From Curvibacter microcysteis (GTDB taxonomy: Bacteria; Pseudomonadota; Gammaproteobacteria; Burkholderiales; Burkholderiaceae_C), in NCBI RefSeq assembly GCF_028649455.1, contig NZ_JAQSIO010000002.1, positions 186,001 through 250,000 on the forward strand: DNA of 64,000 nucleotides, read 5' to 3'. The translations under genes were made by a program, and so were the position numbers. Of this stretch, positions 8,811 to 17,401 are shown in pieces (position 1 is the stretch's first letter; every line of letters starts with the position of its first letter). The notes beneath the pieces were generated by a model, which did no database searches, was not told the origin of the DNA, and worked only from the letters and a program-made list of their open reading frames with translations.

Positions 8811-9839
8811 GTGAAAAACCTCCTTCAGAACCGGCATTTTTCAGGCTTGATGCGAGGGGCCGGGGTGCTTGTGGTGATCCAAGCCATCGGCACGGTGGGT
8901 TACCACTACATCGGCCGGCCCACGGCGACCTGGATCGACAGCTTCTACATGACCTTCATCACCATCGCCACCATTGGCTATGGTGAGACGGTGGACCTGA
9001 CCTACCACCCCCTGGGGCGCTTGTTCACGGTGGGGATCGCGGTGATCGGGATTGGCACCATGAGCTACCTGTTCTCCACCCTGGTGGCCTTGCTGGTGGA
9101 CTATGACCTCAATGCAGCCTTCAGGAGACGGCGGATGGACAAGGAAATTGCCGGTTTATCGGGCCACTACATTGTGTGCGGTATCGGCCGTGTGGGCTCC
9201 AATGTGGCCCATGAGTTGACCCTGACGCGGCGTCCTTTTGTGGTGATCGAGCCCGACCGGGAGGCCCTGGACCGTTGGCTGGAGCACCACCCCGAGGCCT
9301 TGTTTTTGCATGACGATGCCGCCGACGACGAGGCCTTGCAGCGCGCCGGCGTGGCGCGTGCCGCGGGGGTGTTCGCCGTCACGGGGGAGGACAGCCACAA
9401 CCTCATGATCTCCTTGTCGGTCAAGCTGATCCAGCCCAGTGCCCGGGTGGTGGTGCGCTTGCATGACATCCGCAATGAGAAAAAAGCGCGCCGGGCAGGG
9501 GCCGATGAGATCGTGTCGCCCGACTTCACCGGGGGCGTGCACATCGCGTCGGCGATGCTGCGTCCGCAGGTGGTGAACTTCATGGAGCAGATGATGCACA
9601 GCGAAGAAGCCATGCGCGTGGAGGAGGTCACCTTACCCGCTGGCATGGCTCCCACCAGCCTCGGGCAGTTGTTGCCGCGCTCGCGAGACCATGTGCTGTT
9701 GGCGGTGCACGAGGGAGGCCGTTGGGTGTTCAACCCGGACGAATCGCACACCGTGGTGTCCGGGGTGACCCTGGTGCTGATGGTCAGCCCCCATGGTCGG
9801 GCGGCGGTGGAGTCGCGTTTGAGCGCTCTGGCTGCCTGA
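8811..9839 (+). CDS. Two-TM potassium channel with cytoplasmic RCK/TrkA domains
   Basis: Predicted potassium channel, 342 residues from the GTG at 8811-8813. TM1 is about residues 17-36, the pore helix and filter TIGYGE about 42-59, and TM2 about 70-97. The RCK nucleotide-binding domain then opens with HYIVCGIGRVGS (119-130), followed by a TrkA-C-like C-terminal part. A TACAAT hexamer at 8776-8781 could be a -10 element and would place transcription initiation just before this GTG, so I reject a longer reading from 8637. ATG 8850 is another possible start but would shorten the N-terminal cytoplasmic segment. The gene is divergent from the diguanylate cyclase. Confidence 0.9.
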   Translation: MKNLLQNRHFSGLMRGAGVLVVIQAIGTVGYHYIGRPTATWIDSFYMTFITIATIGYGETVDLTYHPLGRLFTVGIAVIGIGTMSYLFSTLVALLVDYDLNAAFRRRRMDKEIAGLSGHYIVCGIGRVGSNVAHELTLTRRPFVVIEPDREALDRWLEHHPEALFLHDDAADDEALQRAGVARAAGVFAVTGEDSHNLMISLSVKLIQPSARVVVRLHDIRNEKKARRAGADEIVSPDFTGGVHIASAMLRPQVVNFMEQMMHSEEAMRVEEVTLPAGMAPTSLGQLLPRSRDHVLLAVHEGGRWVFNPDESHTVVSGVTLVLMVSPHGRAAVESRLSALAA

Positions 9840-9962
9840 GCAATGGGGAGGAGGGGGCTGGCGCTCTGGAGCAGAGCGTTGCGTGTGAGTGCTGCAAACC
9901 GTCGTCACGAGCCGGTAAGCCGACTCAAGTGCGGATCACCCAACGATTTGAAAGAAGAAGTT

Positions 9963-10056
9963 GACGAGCCTTACCCCCGGCACTGGCTCCACAGTTAGGG
10001 CTGCTTGGTTCCCCACCTGACCCGGTTGGCCGCTTCACCATGCGGGGAGGCCCGTC
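9963..10056 (-). ncRNA. ffs: Signal recognition particle RNA (4.5S-type, small SRP RNA)
   Basis: On the minus strand the sequence contains GGTCAGG, an apical loop, then AAGCAGCC, the strictly conserved symmetric and asymmetric loops of bacterial SRP RNA helix 8 that bind Ffh. The ends pair: GACGGGCC (10056-10049) with GGCTCGTC (9970-9963), and TCCCCG with CGGGGG inside, giving one long hairpin of about 94 nt, the size of small SRP RNAs. A TATACT -10 hexamer lies 8 bp upstream of the predicted 5' end, and a pyrimidine tract (CTTCTTCTTT) follows the 3' end. It lies about 0.8 kb from dnaX, but in the opposite orientation. The rest of the 333-bp gap (9840-10172) shows no gene. Confidence 0.92.
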
Positions 10057-10063
10057 AGCTCGG

Positions 10064-10069
10064 AGTATA
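10064..10069 (-). promoter_or_regulatory. -10 element of the SRP RNA gene
   Basis: TATACT on the minus strand, placed so that initiation about 7-8 bp downstream coincides with the first paired base of the SRP RNA at about 10056. No good -35 hexamer is visible. Confidence 0.6.
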
Positions 10070-10172
10070 TGCGATGCCAGGGGCCTGTTTGGGCAGTGCG
10101 GTGCAATTGGTGGCGCGGCGTGGGTTGCGCCGGCGGGCTTGGCTGGCTGCGCTCTCACTGCCACGCACCGTG

Positions 10173-10724
10173 TCAATGGATGCCCGGCAACATGCGGCGC
10201 AGGGTGTTGTCGCGTTGCACAAAGTGGTGCACCAGGGCGGCTGCGGTATGCAGGCCGACCAGCCAAAAGCCCAGGGTGGCGCCCGCTTCGTGCCAGTCCA
10301 TCAGGGTGTCGGCCAGGGCCTTGTCAGGGGCGAGCAGCAGTGGCGGCGTCCAGCCGCCCCACAGCGTTGGCGCCTTGCCCGAGGCGCTCAGCGCCATCCA
10401 GCCCAGCAGGGGCAAGGCGATCATCAGCAGGTACAAGCCGGCTTGTACGGTGTGGGACAGGTTGGCTTGCCAGCGCTTCAACGGCGGCGCGACGGCGGGG
10501 CTCTTGGGGCCCGCCCAGCGCAACAGCAGGCGCAACCAGACCAAGGCGAAGACCGCCAGGCCCAGCGTGAAGTGCCAATTTTTGAGCAGCGCACGGGTTG
10601 GATCGCCTTTGGGCCAGAGTTCATGCAGTTCGATGCACAGCACCACGGCGATCAACAGCAAGGCCATCAGCCAGTGCAGCCAAAGGGTGGGTGGCGCAAA
10701 GCGCCTCAAGTGGGGGGTGGTCAT
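10173..10724 (-). CDS. Cytochrome b561 family protein
   Basis: Inner-membrane di-heme b-type cytochrome, 183 residues, four predicted transmembrane helices, probably passing electrons between quinol and a periplasmic partner. Candidate heme-ligand histidines sit in LWLHWLMAL (helix 1), KNWHFTLGLA (helix 2), DWHEAGATL and GLHTAAALVHH (C-terminal half), the CybB pattern. The start ATG is at 10722-10724. It is transcribed away from dnaX and toward the SRP RNA gene. The electron partner is not identifiable here. Confidence 0.9.
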   Translation of the reverse strand: MTTPHLRRFAPPTLWLHWLMALLLIAVVLCIELHELWPKGDPTRALLKNWHFTLGLAVFALVWLRLLLRWAGPKSPAVAPPLKRWQANLSHTVQAGLYLLMIALPLLGWMALSASGKAPTLWGGWTPPLLLAPDKALADTLMDWHEAGATLGFWLVGLHTAAALVHHFVQRDNTLRRMLPGIH

Positions 10725-10838
10725 GGCATCGATTCCAGGGCAGTGAAAAGGGACATCCTGCGCCTGCTGGATGAATCAATTCTGAAGCGCGGCCAGCGAC
10801 TGACGGTGGTACCCCAGCCGGGCACATAGAATCGCGGG

Positions 10839-13019
10839 ATGTCTTATCTCGTGCTCGCCCGAAAGTACCGCCCCCGCAATTTCACTGAAATGGTGGGGCA
10901 GGAGCACGTCGTGCAAGCCCTGGGCAACGCCTTGCAGACCCAGCGCCTGCACCATGCCTACCTGTTCACCGGGACGCGAGGGGTGGGCAAGACCACGGTT
11001 TCCCGCATCCTGGCCAAGTCGCTCAACTGCGTGGGCGTGGATGGCCAGGGCGGCATCACCAGCAGCCCCTGTGGCGTGTGCCAGGCCTGCAAGGACATCG
11101 ACAGCGGTCGTTTTGTCGACTACACCGAGTTGGATGCCGCCTCCAACCGGGGCGTGGATGAGGTCCAGTCCCTGCTGGAGCAAGCGGTTTACAAACCTGT
11201 GCAAGGGCGCTTCAAGGTCTTCATGATCGATGAGGTGCACATGCTCACCAACACGGCTTTCAACGCGATGTTGAAGACCTTGGAAGAGCCGCCCGAGTAC
11301 CTCAAGTTCGTGCTGGCCACGACCGACCCGCAGAAGGTGCCGGTCACCGTGCTGTCACGCTGCTTGCAGTTCAACCTGCGTCCCATGGCCCCCGAGACCG
11401 TGCTGGAGCACCTGACCCAGGTGTTGGCCAAAGAGTCTGTGCCGGCCGAAGAGGGCGCCTTGCGCCTGCTCTCGCGCGCGGCGCGCGGCTCGATGCGCGA
11501 CGCCTTGTCCTTGACCGACCAGGCCATCGCCTTTGGCAGCGGCCAGTTGCAGGAAGCCGGCGTGCGCCAGATGCTGGGCAGCGTGGACCGCAGCCATGTG
11601 TTCCGCCTGATTGCTGCCTTGGCCGCCAGCGACGGCCGGGTGGTGGTGGAGACCGCCGACACCTTGCGTCTGAATGGCTTGTCCGCCGCGTCCACGCTGG
11701 AGGAGATGACTGCCGTGTTGCAGCGCATGGCCGTGTTCCAAGCGGTGCCCCAGATGGCCGCTGCAGTGGATCCCAGTGACGCCGAAGTGGTCGAAATGGC
11801 CCGCTTGGCCGGCTTGATGCCGCCCGACGAAACCCAGTTGCTCTACAGCATGTGCCTGCATGGCCGTGCCGAGCTGGGCTTGGCGCCGGACGAATACGCC
11901 GCTTTGACCATGGTGTTGCTGCGCTTGCTGGCGTTCAAGACCGCGCACGGAGGCCCCAAAGGCGCCTCTGTGTTGACGGCGCCTGCGGGCTTGGCTGAAA
12001 AAAAAACTCTGAATCCTGAGCCGGCGCCGGTTCAACGCCCGTCGGCTGTCCCCGCAGCGGCCCCCGTGGTGCCGCGCGTGGAGCCCACGCTGCCGACTCA
12101 GGTCGCGTCGGCTCCCGAGCCTGCGCCTCATCAGGCGGTGGCACCCGCCCCGGTAGCCGCCGCCCCGGTAGCCGCCGCTCCGGTGCCGGTGCCTGCACCA
12201 GAGCCGACGCCCGCAGCGCTCACCCCCCAGCCTGGCTCAGCGCCCCGGCCTGCGGCCCCCTCAGGCCCTGGTCCTGCGCCCAATCCCGTGCCTGTTCCCG
12301 CTGCGGCGCTTGCCCCCGAGGCGGACGATGACCGCTGGGGCGATGTGCTGCCCGAGGCCGCGCCGGAGGTGGACGAAGACGATGGCCCTCCGGACTGGGC
12401 CCAAGAATGGCCCGACGACGGCTCGGTGGTGTCCGCGCCGGTGGCTGTGCCAGGTCGGGCCTTGCCGGTGCGCGATCCCCAGTCCCCCGCGCCCCTGGCG
12501 GGCGCTGAACGCGCCGGGGCTGAAGCCCCCCAATTGCTGGCCGTGCCCGTGCGGGTGCAGCCCGAGCCAGGTGAGCGCACGGCCCAGCGTTACGACGTCC
12601 ATGCCGCCTCGCGCATCGACCCCAACTTCACTGACACCGAGGACGGCCGCTTTTGGCACGAGGTGGTGCAGCGCCTGGCGGCGGCCGAGGCCATCACCGC
12701 CCTGGTGCGTGAGCTGGCGCTTCAGTCGCAACTGGTGAACCGGGGCGGCGACGTGTGGACGCTGCGCGTGGAGCGCGATTCCTTGAACCAACCCAACAGC
12801 CGTGAACGCTTGCGTCAGGCCTTGCAGCAAGCGGGGCTGGCCCAACAGATCACGGTGGAGATCGGCTCGGTCACTGACAGCCCGGCGCGGCGCAACGCGG
12901 CGGCGGCCGCAGCGCGGCAGAAGCTGGCTGAGGACGTGATCTTGTCTGACCCCTTTGTGCAGTCCGTCATGCGGGACTTTGGCGCGAAAATCGTGCCTGG
13001 CAGCCTCAAGCCGGCCTGA
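10839..13019 (+). CDS. dnaX: DNA polymerase III subunits tau and gamma
   Basis: Clamp-loader ATPase subunit, 726 residues as tau. The AAA+ module shows P-loop GTRGVGKT at about 45-52, a zinc-binding set of four cysteines (64, 78, 81, 84), Walker B with MIDEVHML, and domain III to about residue 370. A long Pro/Ala-rich linker (about 390-510) with short repeats of PVAAA leads to the C-terminal domains that bind DnaB and the alpha subunit. An A9 run at codons 387-390 has stop codons just after it in both alternative frames, so a gamma form of 390-393 residues is predicted (separate entry). It is followed by ybaB and recR, a widely conserved order. Confidence 0.97.
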   Translation: MSYLVLARKYRPRNFTEMVGQEHVVQALGNALQTQRLHHAYLFTGTRGVGKTTVSRILAKSLNCVGVDGQGGITSSPCGVCQACKDIDSGRFVDYTELDAASNRGVDEVQSLLEQAVYKPVQGRFKVFMIDEVHMLTNTAFNAMLKTLEEPPEYLKFVLATTDPQKVPVTVLSRCLQFNLRPMAPETVLEHLTQVLAKESVPAEEGALRLLSRAARGSMRDALSLTDQAIAFGSGQLQEAGVRQMLGSVDRSHVFRLIAALAASDGRVVVETADTLRLNGLSAASTLEEMTAVLQRMAVFQAVPQMAAAVDPSDAEVVEMARLAGLMPPDETQLLYSMCLHGRAELGLAPDEYAALTMVLLRLLAFKTAHGGPKGASVLTAPAGLAEKKTLNPEPAPVQRPSAVPAAAPVVPRVEPTLPTQVASAPEPAPHQAVAPAPVAAAPVAAAPVPVPAPEPTPAALTPQPGSAPRPAAPSGPGPAPNPVPVPAAALAPEADDDRWGDVLPEAAPEVDEDDGPPDWAQEWPDDGSVVSAPVAVPGRALPVRDPQSPAPLAGAERAGAEAPQLLAVPVRVQPEPGERTAQRYDVHAASRIDPNFTDTEDGRFWHEVVQRLAAAEAITALVRELALQSQLVNRGGDVWTLRVERDSLNQPNSRERLRQALQQAGLAQQITVEIGSVTDSPARRNAAAAAARQKLAEDVILSDPFVQSVMRDFGAKIVPGSLKPA
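11998..12019 (+). promoter_or_regulatory. Predicted slippage/frameshift site in dnaX (A9 run with flanking stops)
   Basis: Nine consecutive A residues occupy 11998-12006 in frame GAA AAA AAA ACT. Moving to the -1 frame, or adding one A to the transcript, reads AAC TCT GAA TCC then TGA at 12017-12019, giving a 393-residue product. The other frame reads CTC then TGA at 12010-12012, giving 390 residues. The position is the boundary between clamp-loader domain III and the linker, as for gamma subunits in E. coli (ribosomal frameshift) and Thermus thermophilus (transcriptional slippage on an A9 run). Use of the site in this organism is inferred. Confidence 0.75.
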
Positions 13020-13092
13020 GCATCTTCTGCTCGGCCAGCGGCTTCAAATCCATTCAACCTTTTTCTCATCCATTCCAAGAAAGACCCCCAAC

Positions 13093-13425
13093 ATGTTCAA
13101 CAAGGGACAACTCGCCGGCCTCATGAAGCAAGCCCAGGCCATGCAAGACAACCTCAAGAAGGCGCAAGAAGAGCTGGCGCACATCGAGGTCGAAGGTGAA
13201 TCGGGTGCCGGCCTGGTCAAGGTGCTGATGACTTGCAAGCACGATGTCAAGCGCGTCACCATCGACCCCAGTCTGCTGGCCGACGACAAGGACATGCTCG
13301 AAGACTTGGTCGCTGCCGCGTTCAACGCCGCGGTGCGCAAGGCCGAAGAAACGTCCGAACAGAAGATGGGCAAGCTCACCGCGGGCATGCCAGGTCTGCC
13401 GGGCGGCATGAAGTTCCCCTTCTGA
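13093..13425 (+). CDS. ybaB: YbaB/EbfC family nucleoid-associated protein
   Basis: Small DNA-binding protein, 110 residues, forming a dimer with a tweezer-like shape in characterised homologues. It begins [18 protein letters not shown] and contains a coiled N-terminal helix, the central strand region and a Met/Gly/Pro-rich tail ([12 protein letters not shown]), all typical. The ATG at 13093-13095 has AAGAAAGA upstream. It lies between dnaX and recR on the same strand, the standard three-gene arrangement. Confidence 0.95.
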   Translation: MFNKGQLAGLMKQAQAMQDNLKKAQEELAHIEVEGESGAGLVKVLMTCKHDVKRVTIDPSLLADDKDMLEDLVAAAFNAAVRKAEETSEQKMGKLTAGMPGLPGGMKFPF

Positions 13426-13467
13426 AGCCCTTGAGCCTTCGGGCCGGGCGCCAGGGAGGCGCCGCCA

Positions 13468-14058
13468 ATGTCTGACACCCACTCGCTGGACGCGCTGATT
13501 GCGGCCTTGCGCCGTTTGCCTGGCGTGGGGCAGAAATCGGCGTCGCGCATGGCTTATCACCTGCTGCAAAACGACCGCGAAGGCGCTCAGTTGCTGTCGC
13601 GCGCCTTGCATGAGGCCAGCGCCAGCATGCGCCACTGCGAGCGCTGCCACACCTTCACGCAGCAGGCGGTGTGTGCCACCTGCCTGGACCCCAGCCGCGA
13701 CCTGAGCCGCCTGTGCGTGGTCGAGACGCCTGCCGACCAGGCAGCGCTGGAGCGCACCGCGGCCTACAAAGGCCTGTACTTCGTGCTGTTGGGCCGCATC
13801 AGCCCGCTGGACGGCATTGGCCCCCAGGACATCGGCATTGATTTGCTGTTCAAACGGGCCTGTGATGGCGTGGTCCAGGAGGTCATCCTGGCCACCAACT
13901 TCACAGCCGAAGGCGAGGCCACGGCCCATGTGGTCAGCGAAGGCCTGAAGTCGCGCGGGCTCAAGGTCACGCGCCTGGCCCGTGGCGTGCCCGTGGGCAG
14001 TGAGTTGGAGTACGTGGACCTGGGCACCATTGCCCATGCCCTGGCCGACCGGCGCTGA
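13468..14058 (+). CDS. recR: Recombination mediator protein RecR
   Basis: DNA-gap repair protein acting with RecF and RecO to load RecA, 196 residues. The N-terminal helix-hairpin-helix stretch ([20 protein letters not shown]) is followed by a C4 zinc finger (CERC and CATC) and a TOPRIM domain beginning [11 protein letters not shown]. The C-terminus [16 protein letters not shown] fits the family. The ATG has GGGAGG upstream. It is the last gene of the dnaX-ybaB-recR unit. Confidence 0.97.
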   Translation: MSDTHSLDALIAALRRLPGVGQKSASRMAYHLLQNDREGAQLLSRALHEASASMRHCERCHTFTQQAVCATCLDPSRDLSRLCVVETPADQAALERTAAYKGLYFVLLGRISPLDGIGPQDIGIDLLFKRACDGVVQEVILATNFTAEGEATAHVVSEGLKSRGLKVTRLARGVPVGSELEYVDLGTIAHALADRR

Positions 14059-14200
14059 GGCAACAGCGGCCGTGGGGCTGCTGCACTCATGATGTAATAG
14101 CGACCCCGGCTTCAGGGGCCGCCACTGCATGGCGTGACCCGAGCTGCCTGTTTCGTCTCTTGTCCAATCGCCGTGTTCCCGCCGGGAACGGTTCACCCCC

Positions 14201-14623
14201 ATGAACACCCTGCATTTCGCTCGTTTCACCGTCGCCTATTGGTGCGTGCTGGTGGCCGCCTTGTTGCCCATTGTGTGTGCCGGCATCGCCAAGTACGGCA
14301 TGTTCAACAAGTCGCGCCGAGATGGGGGTTATGACAACCACCACCCCCGCCAATGGTTGGCCCGCCAGACCGATTGGCGTGCACGGGCCAACGCGGCCCA
14401 GGCCAATGGTTTTGAAGGCTTGCCCTTCTTCATCGGGGCGGTGGTGATCGCGCACCAGTTGGGCGCGGCACAAACCTTGCTGGACATCCTGGCCTTTGTT
14501 TATGTGTTGCTGCGCCTGCTCTACATCCTGATGTACGTCGGTGGCTTGCCGACCGCGCGCAGCGCCGTTTGGGTGGCCGGCTTGTTGGTGAACATCGCCA
14601 TCTTGCTGGCGGGCTACCGCTGA
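14201..14623 (+). CDS. MAPEG family membrane protein
   Basis: Membrane protein of 140 residues with four hydrophobic helices, resembling the membrane-associated eicosanoid/glutathione metabolism family. The family signature region is visible as RANAAQANGFEGLPFFIGAV, with Arg/Asn residues before helix 2, and YVLLRLLYILMYVG marks helix 3. In bacteria the activity of most members is unknown; glutathione-dependent chemistry is possible but not shown. It stands between recR (142 bp upstream) and an orphan ABC receptor, with no obvious operon partner. Confidence 0.82.
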   Translation: MNTLHFARFTVAYWCVLVAALLPIVCAGIAKYGMFNKSRRDGGYDNHHPRQWLARQTDWRARANAAQANGFEGLPFFIGAVVIAHQLGAAQTLLDILAFVYVLLRLLYILMYVGGLPTARSAVWVAGLLVNIAILLAGYR

Positions 14624-14759
14624 CGGGCTCACCACCCGCACCAAGCTTGGGCCTTCTGGGCATGGCCTCTTGGGCCTGTGCGCTGATCGCAGTCAGCGCC
14701 GGCCGTTGTATGAATTTCATGAGCCCTTGCGTTTCCCACGCAGACAGGATTTTTGTCGG

Positions 14760-15803
14760 ATGAACCCCTTTGTGCTGAACCGGCGCACCTGGCTCGGTGC
14801 CACCTTGGCTGCCGCCACTGTGGCGGCGCCTTTGGTGCGCGCCCAGCCCCGGCTGGAGCCAAGTGCGGTCTCGATCGCGGTGGGGGGTAAAGCTGCGTTT
14901 TACTACCTGCCGCTGACCATTGCCGAGGCACTGGGCTTCTTCAGGGCTGAAGGGCTGGACGTGGAGATTCGCGACTTTGCGGGCGGGGCCCGCGCCCTGC
15001 AGGCGGTGCTCAACGGGCCTTGCGATGTCTGTGCAGGTGCTTTTGAGCACACCATCACCTGGCAGGCGCGTCAGCAAGCGCTCAAGGCCTTTGTGCTGAT
15101 GGGGCGCGCGCCGCAGGTGGTGGTGGGCGTGTCCCACAAGACCATGCCGCATTACAAGAGCATGGCCGACTTGCGCGGGCGAAAAATTGGTGTGTCTGCA
15201 CCAGGCTCTTCCACCAACACCGTGGTCAATGTCTTGTTGGCGCGCGCGGGGTTGCGGCCTGCGGAGGTGTCGTTTCAAGGCGTCGGGGTGCAGGCCGGGG
15301 CTTTGGCCGCGCTGCGCTCTGGCAGTGTGGATGTGATCAGCAACGTGGACCCAGTGATCACCCAGCTGGAGCAAAAGGGCGAAATCCGCGTGATTGCCGA
15401 CACCCGTACCCTCAAAGGCGCAGACGATGTTTTTGACGGGCTGATGCCCGCGGCCAGCCTGTATGCCCCCAGCGACTTCGTCAAGCGCCATCCCCGCACC
15501 GTACAGGCCCTGACGAATGCGATCGTGCATGCGCTCAAGTGGCTGCAGACGGCAGGGCCTTCGGACCTGTTGCAGACCGTGCCGGAGAGCTATCTTTTGG
15601 GTGACCGGGCCCTTTACTTGGCCGCTTTTGGCAAGGTGCGTGAGGCCATCTCGCTCGATGGCCTGATTCCTGAAGAAGGGCCGCGCACGGCCTGGCGCGC
15701 CCTGGCCAGCTTTGACCCTGCGCTGCAAGGCCAGCGCATGGACGTGAGCAAGGTCTACACCAATGAATTCGCGCGCCGCGCTAAGGACCGCTTCAAGGCC
15801 TGA
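14760..15803 (+). CDS. ABC transporter substrate-binding protein, SsuA/NMT1-THI5-like
   Basis: Periplasmic receptor of the nitrate/sulfonate/thiamine-precursor class, 347 residues. MNPFVLNRRTWLGAT followed by a hydrophobic stretch to VRAQP is a Tat-like signal peptide. YYLPLTIAEALGFFRAEGLDVEI is split by the usual lobe boundary, and SMADLRGRKIGVSAPGSSTN near residue 135 is typical of NMT1-like proteins. The ATG at 14760-14762 fits the signal peptide. No permease or ATPase gene is adjacent, so it must work with a transporter encoded elsewhere or be an orphan. The ligand is unknown. Confidence 0.88.
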   Translation: MNPFVLNRRTWLGATLAAATVAAPLVRAQPRLEPSAVSIAVGGKAAFYYLPLTIAEALGFFRAEGLDVEIRDFAGGARALQAVLNGPCDVCAGAFEHTITWQARQQALKAFVLMGRAPQVVVGVSHKTMPHYKSMADLRGRKIGVSAPGSSTNTVVNVLLARAGLRPAEVSFQGVGVQAGALAALRSGSVDVISNVDPVITQLEQKGEIRVIADTRTLKGADDVFDGLMPAASLYAPSDFVKRHPRTVQALTNAIVHALKWLQTAGPSDLLQTVPESYLLGDRALYLAAFGKVREAISLDGLIPEEGPRTAWRALASFDPALQGQRMDVSKVYTNEFARRAKDRFKA

Positions 15804-15826
15804 GTCCGGGACCCAGGCGTCAGACC

Positions 15827-17401
15827 TCAGTGTTTTTTGCGTGCTGCTGGCGCTGGCGCTGCTGCACGGATGGGGGGCTGTTTGGCGCTGGCGTGGGCGC
15901 TTCGGCCTGCGGGCGCTGCTGCGGCAAGGCTGCGTACCGGCTTGGCCGCACTGGGCTGAGGGCTGCTGGGGGCACTGGCACGGGCGGTCATGGGCAGGTA
16001 CAGCACCACCGATTGGCCTGGCTTGAAGGCCGCGCCTGATTTCACGTCGTTCCAGTCGGCGACCTGGCTGATCGATACCTTGTAGCGCTGGGCGATGCTG
16101 ACCACGGTGTCTTTGCGCCCGGACTTGATGGTGGTGCGGCGGGTCACGATCTCAGGGGCCAGGCTGAGCTGGCCGGTTTCAGCCACGCGACCGGTGACGT
16201 CGTTGTCCAGGGCGCCCAGGCGCGTCACGATCAAGGCCGAGCCCGCTTTGATCAGCATGCGCGGCGGGATGTTGTTGATGTTGCGCAGGTCGTACTCGCT
16301 CATGCCCACGCGCTGGGCGGCCGATGCCACCGACATGGTGCTGGGGGCCGTCCAGGCGGTCCAACTGGCCAGGCGCTCGTGGTAGGCCTCCAGGTTGCGT
16401 TTGAAGATCGAGGCGTTGTCCCAGGGCAGCAGGATTTGGGGCGTGCCAGCGGCCAGGATCACCGGGCGGTGCACGGAAGGGTTCAGCGCCTTGAAGTCAG
16501 CCAGGGGCACATCGGCCAGCTTGGCGGCCAGCGCGACGTCGATGTCGCCGGGGATGTCGACCGTCTCGAAGTAGGGGTGGTTGGGGATGTCGGGCAGCTC
16601 GGCACGGAACAGCTCCGGGTTGGCCACGATGTTCTTCACCGCTTGCAGCTTGGGCACGTAGTAGCGGGTCTCGTTGGGCATGTTGAGGTCCAGGTAGCCC
16701 GTGCCCAGGCCCTGCTTCTGGTTGCGCGCAATGGCCTTGCCGACGTTGCCTTCCCCCCAGTTGTAGGCGGCCAGCGCCAGGTGCCAGTCGCCGAACATGC
16801 CATACAGCCTTTGCAGGTAGTCCAGTGCGGCCCGGGTTGAGGCCAACACGTCGCGGCGGTCGTCGCGGAAGACGTTTTGCTTGAGGTCGTACGAGGTGCC
16901 GGTGGCGGGCATGAATTGCCACATGCCTGCGGCCTTGGCCGAGGACACAGCCTGCGGGTTGAAGGCGCTTTCAATGTAGGGCAGCAAGGCCAGTTCGGTG
17001 GGCATGCCACGGCGTTCCAACTCTTCGACGATGTGGAACAGGTACTTGCGCGAGCGCTCGGTCATGCGAAAGATGTAGTCGGGCCGCGTCGTGTACCACT
17101 GCTCCCGGTCACGCACCAAGTCGCTGTTCAGATCGGGCATAGCAAAGCCCACGCGGATGCGTTGCCACAGATCGGCCGGAGCGGCCATTTGGGCCACCGG
17201 GCGCGAGTTCCAGCTGCTGGCCGCGATCGGCTGCAGGCCAGAAGGCGGACTCAGGCTCAGCGACAGGGCCGGCCGGCTGGTTCCCACGGGGGCGGTGCCT
17301 GTGGGGGGCTCGCTGGCGGGGCTGGACGAGGGAGTGGGCGTGCTGGCGCAGCCAGTGAGCCACAGCAGGGCGGCCAGGCAGGCCGCAGTGAGGAGTTTCA
17401 T
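15827..17401 (-). CDS. mltD: Membrane-bound lytic murein transglycosylase D-like lipoprotein with LysM domains
   Basis: Cleaves peptidoglycan glycan strands to anhydromuropeptides, predicted at the outer membrane; 524 residues. The signal peptide ends in lipobox LTGC. The SLT domain (about 110-270) contains LLPYIESAFNPQAVSSAKAAG split by the catalytic Glu region, then GMWQFMPATG and LAAYNWGEGNV. Two LysM-like repeats follow: one around YDLRNINNIPPRMLIKAG and one around VSIAQRYKVSISQVADWN; the protein ends in an Ala/Pro/Lys tail. Its ATG (17399-17401) overlaps the gloB stop codon as ATGA, so translation is probably coupled to gloB. Confidence 0.93.
   Translation of the reverse strand: MKLLTAACLAALLWLTGCASTPTPSSSPASEPPTGTAPVGTSRPALSLSLSPPSGLQPIAASSWNSRPVAQMAAPADLWQRIRVGFAMPDLNSDLVRDREQWYTTRPDYIFRMTERSRKYLFHIVEELERRGMPTELALLPYIESAFNPQAVSSAKAAGMWQFMPATGTSYDLKQNVFRDDRRDVLASTRAALDYLQRLYGMFGDWHLALAAYNWGEGNVGKAIARNQKQGLGTGYLDLNMPNETRYYVPKLQAVKNIVANPELFRAELPDIPNHPYFETVDIPGDIDVALAAKLADVPLADFKALNPSVHRPVILAAGTPQILLPWDNASIFKRNLEAYHERLASWTAWTAPSTMSVASAAQRVGMSEYDLRNINNIPPRMLIKAGSALIVTRLGALDNDVTGRVAETGQLSLAPEIVTRRTTIKSGRKDTVVSIAQRYKVSISQVADWNDVKSGAAFKPGQSVVLYLPMTARASAPSSPQPSAAKPVRSLAAAAPAGRSAHASAKQPPIRAAAPAPAARKKH

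Noticed and set aside
12130-12200. Short tandem repeat coding PVAAA in dnaX as a recombination or mobile feature
   Set aside because: It is a normal low-complexity linker of tau; only two or three imperfect units are present.
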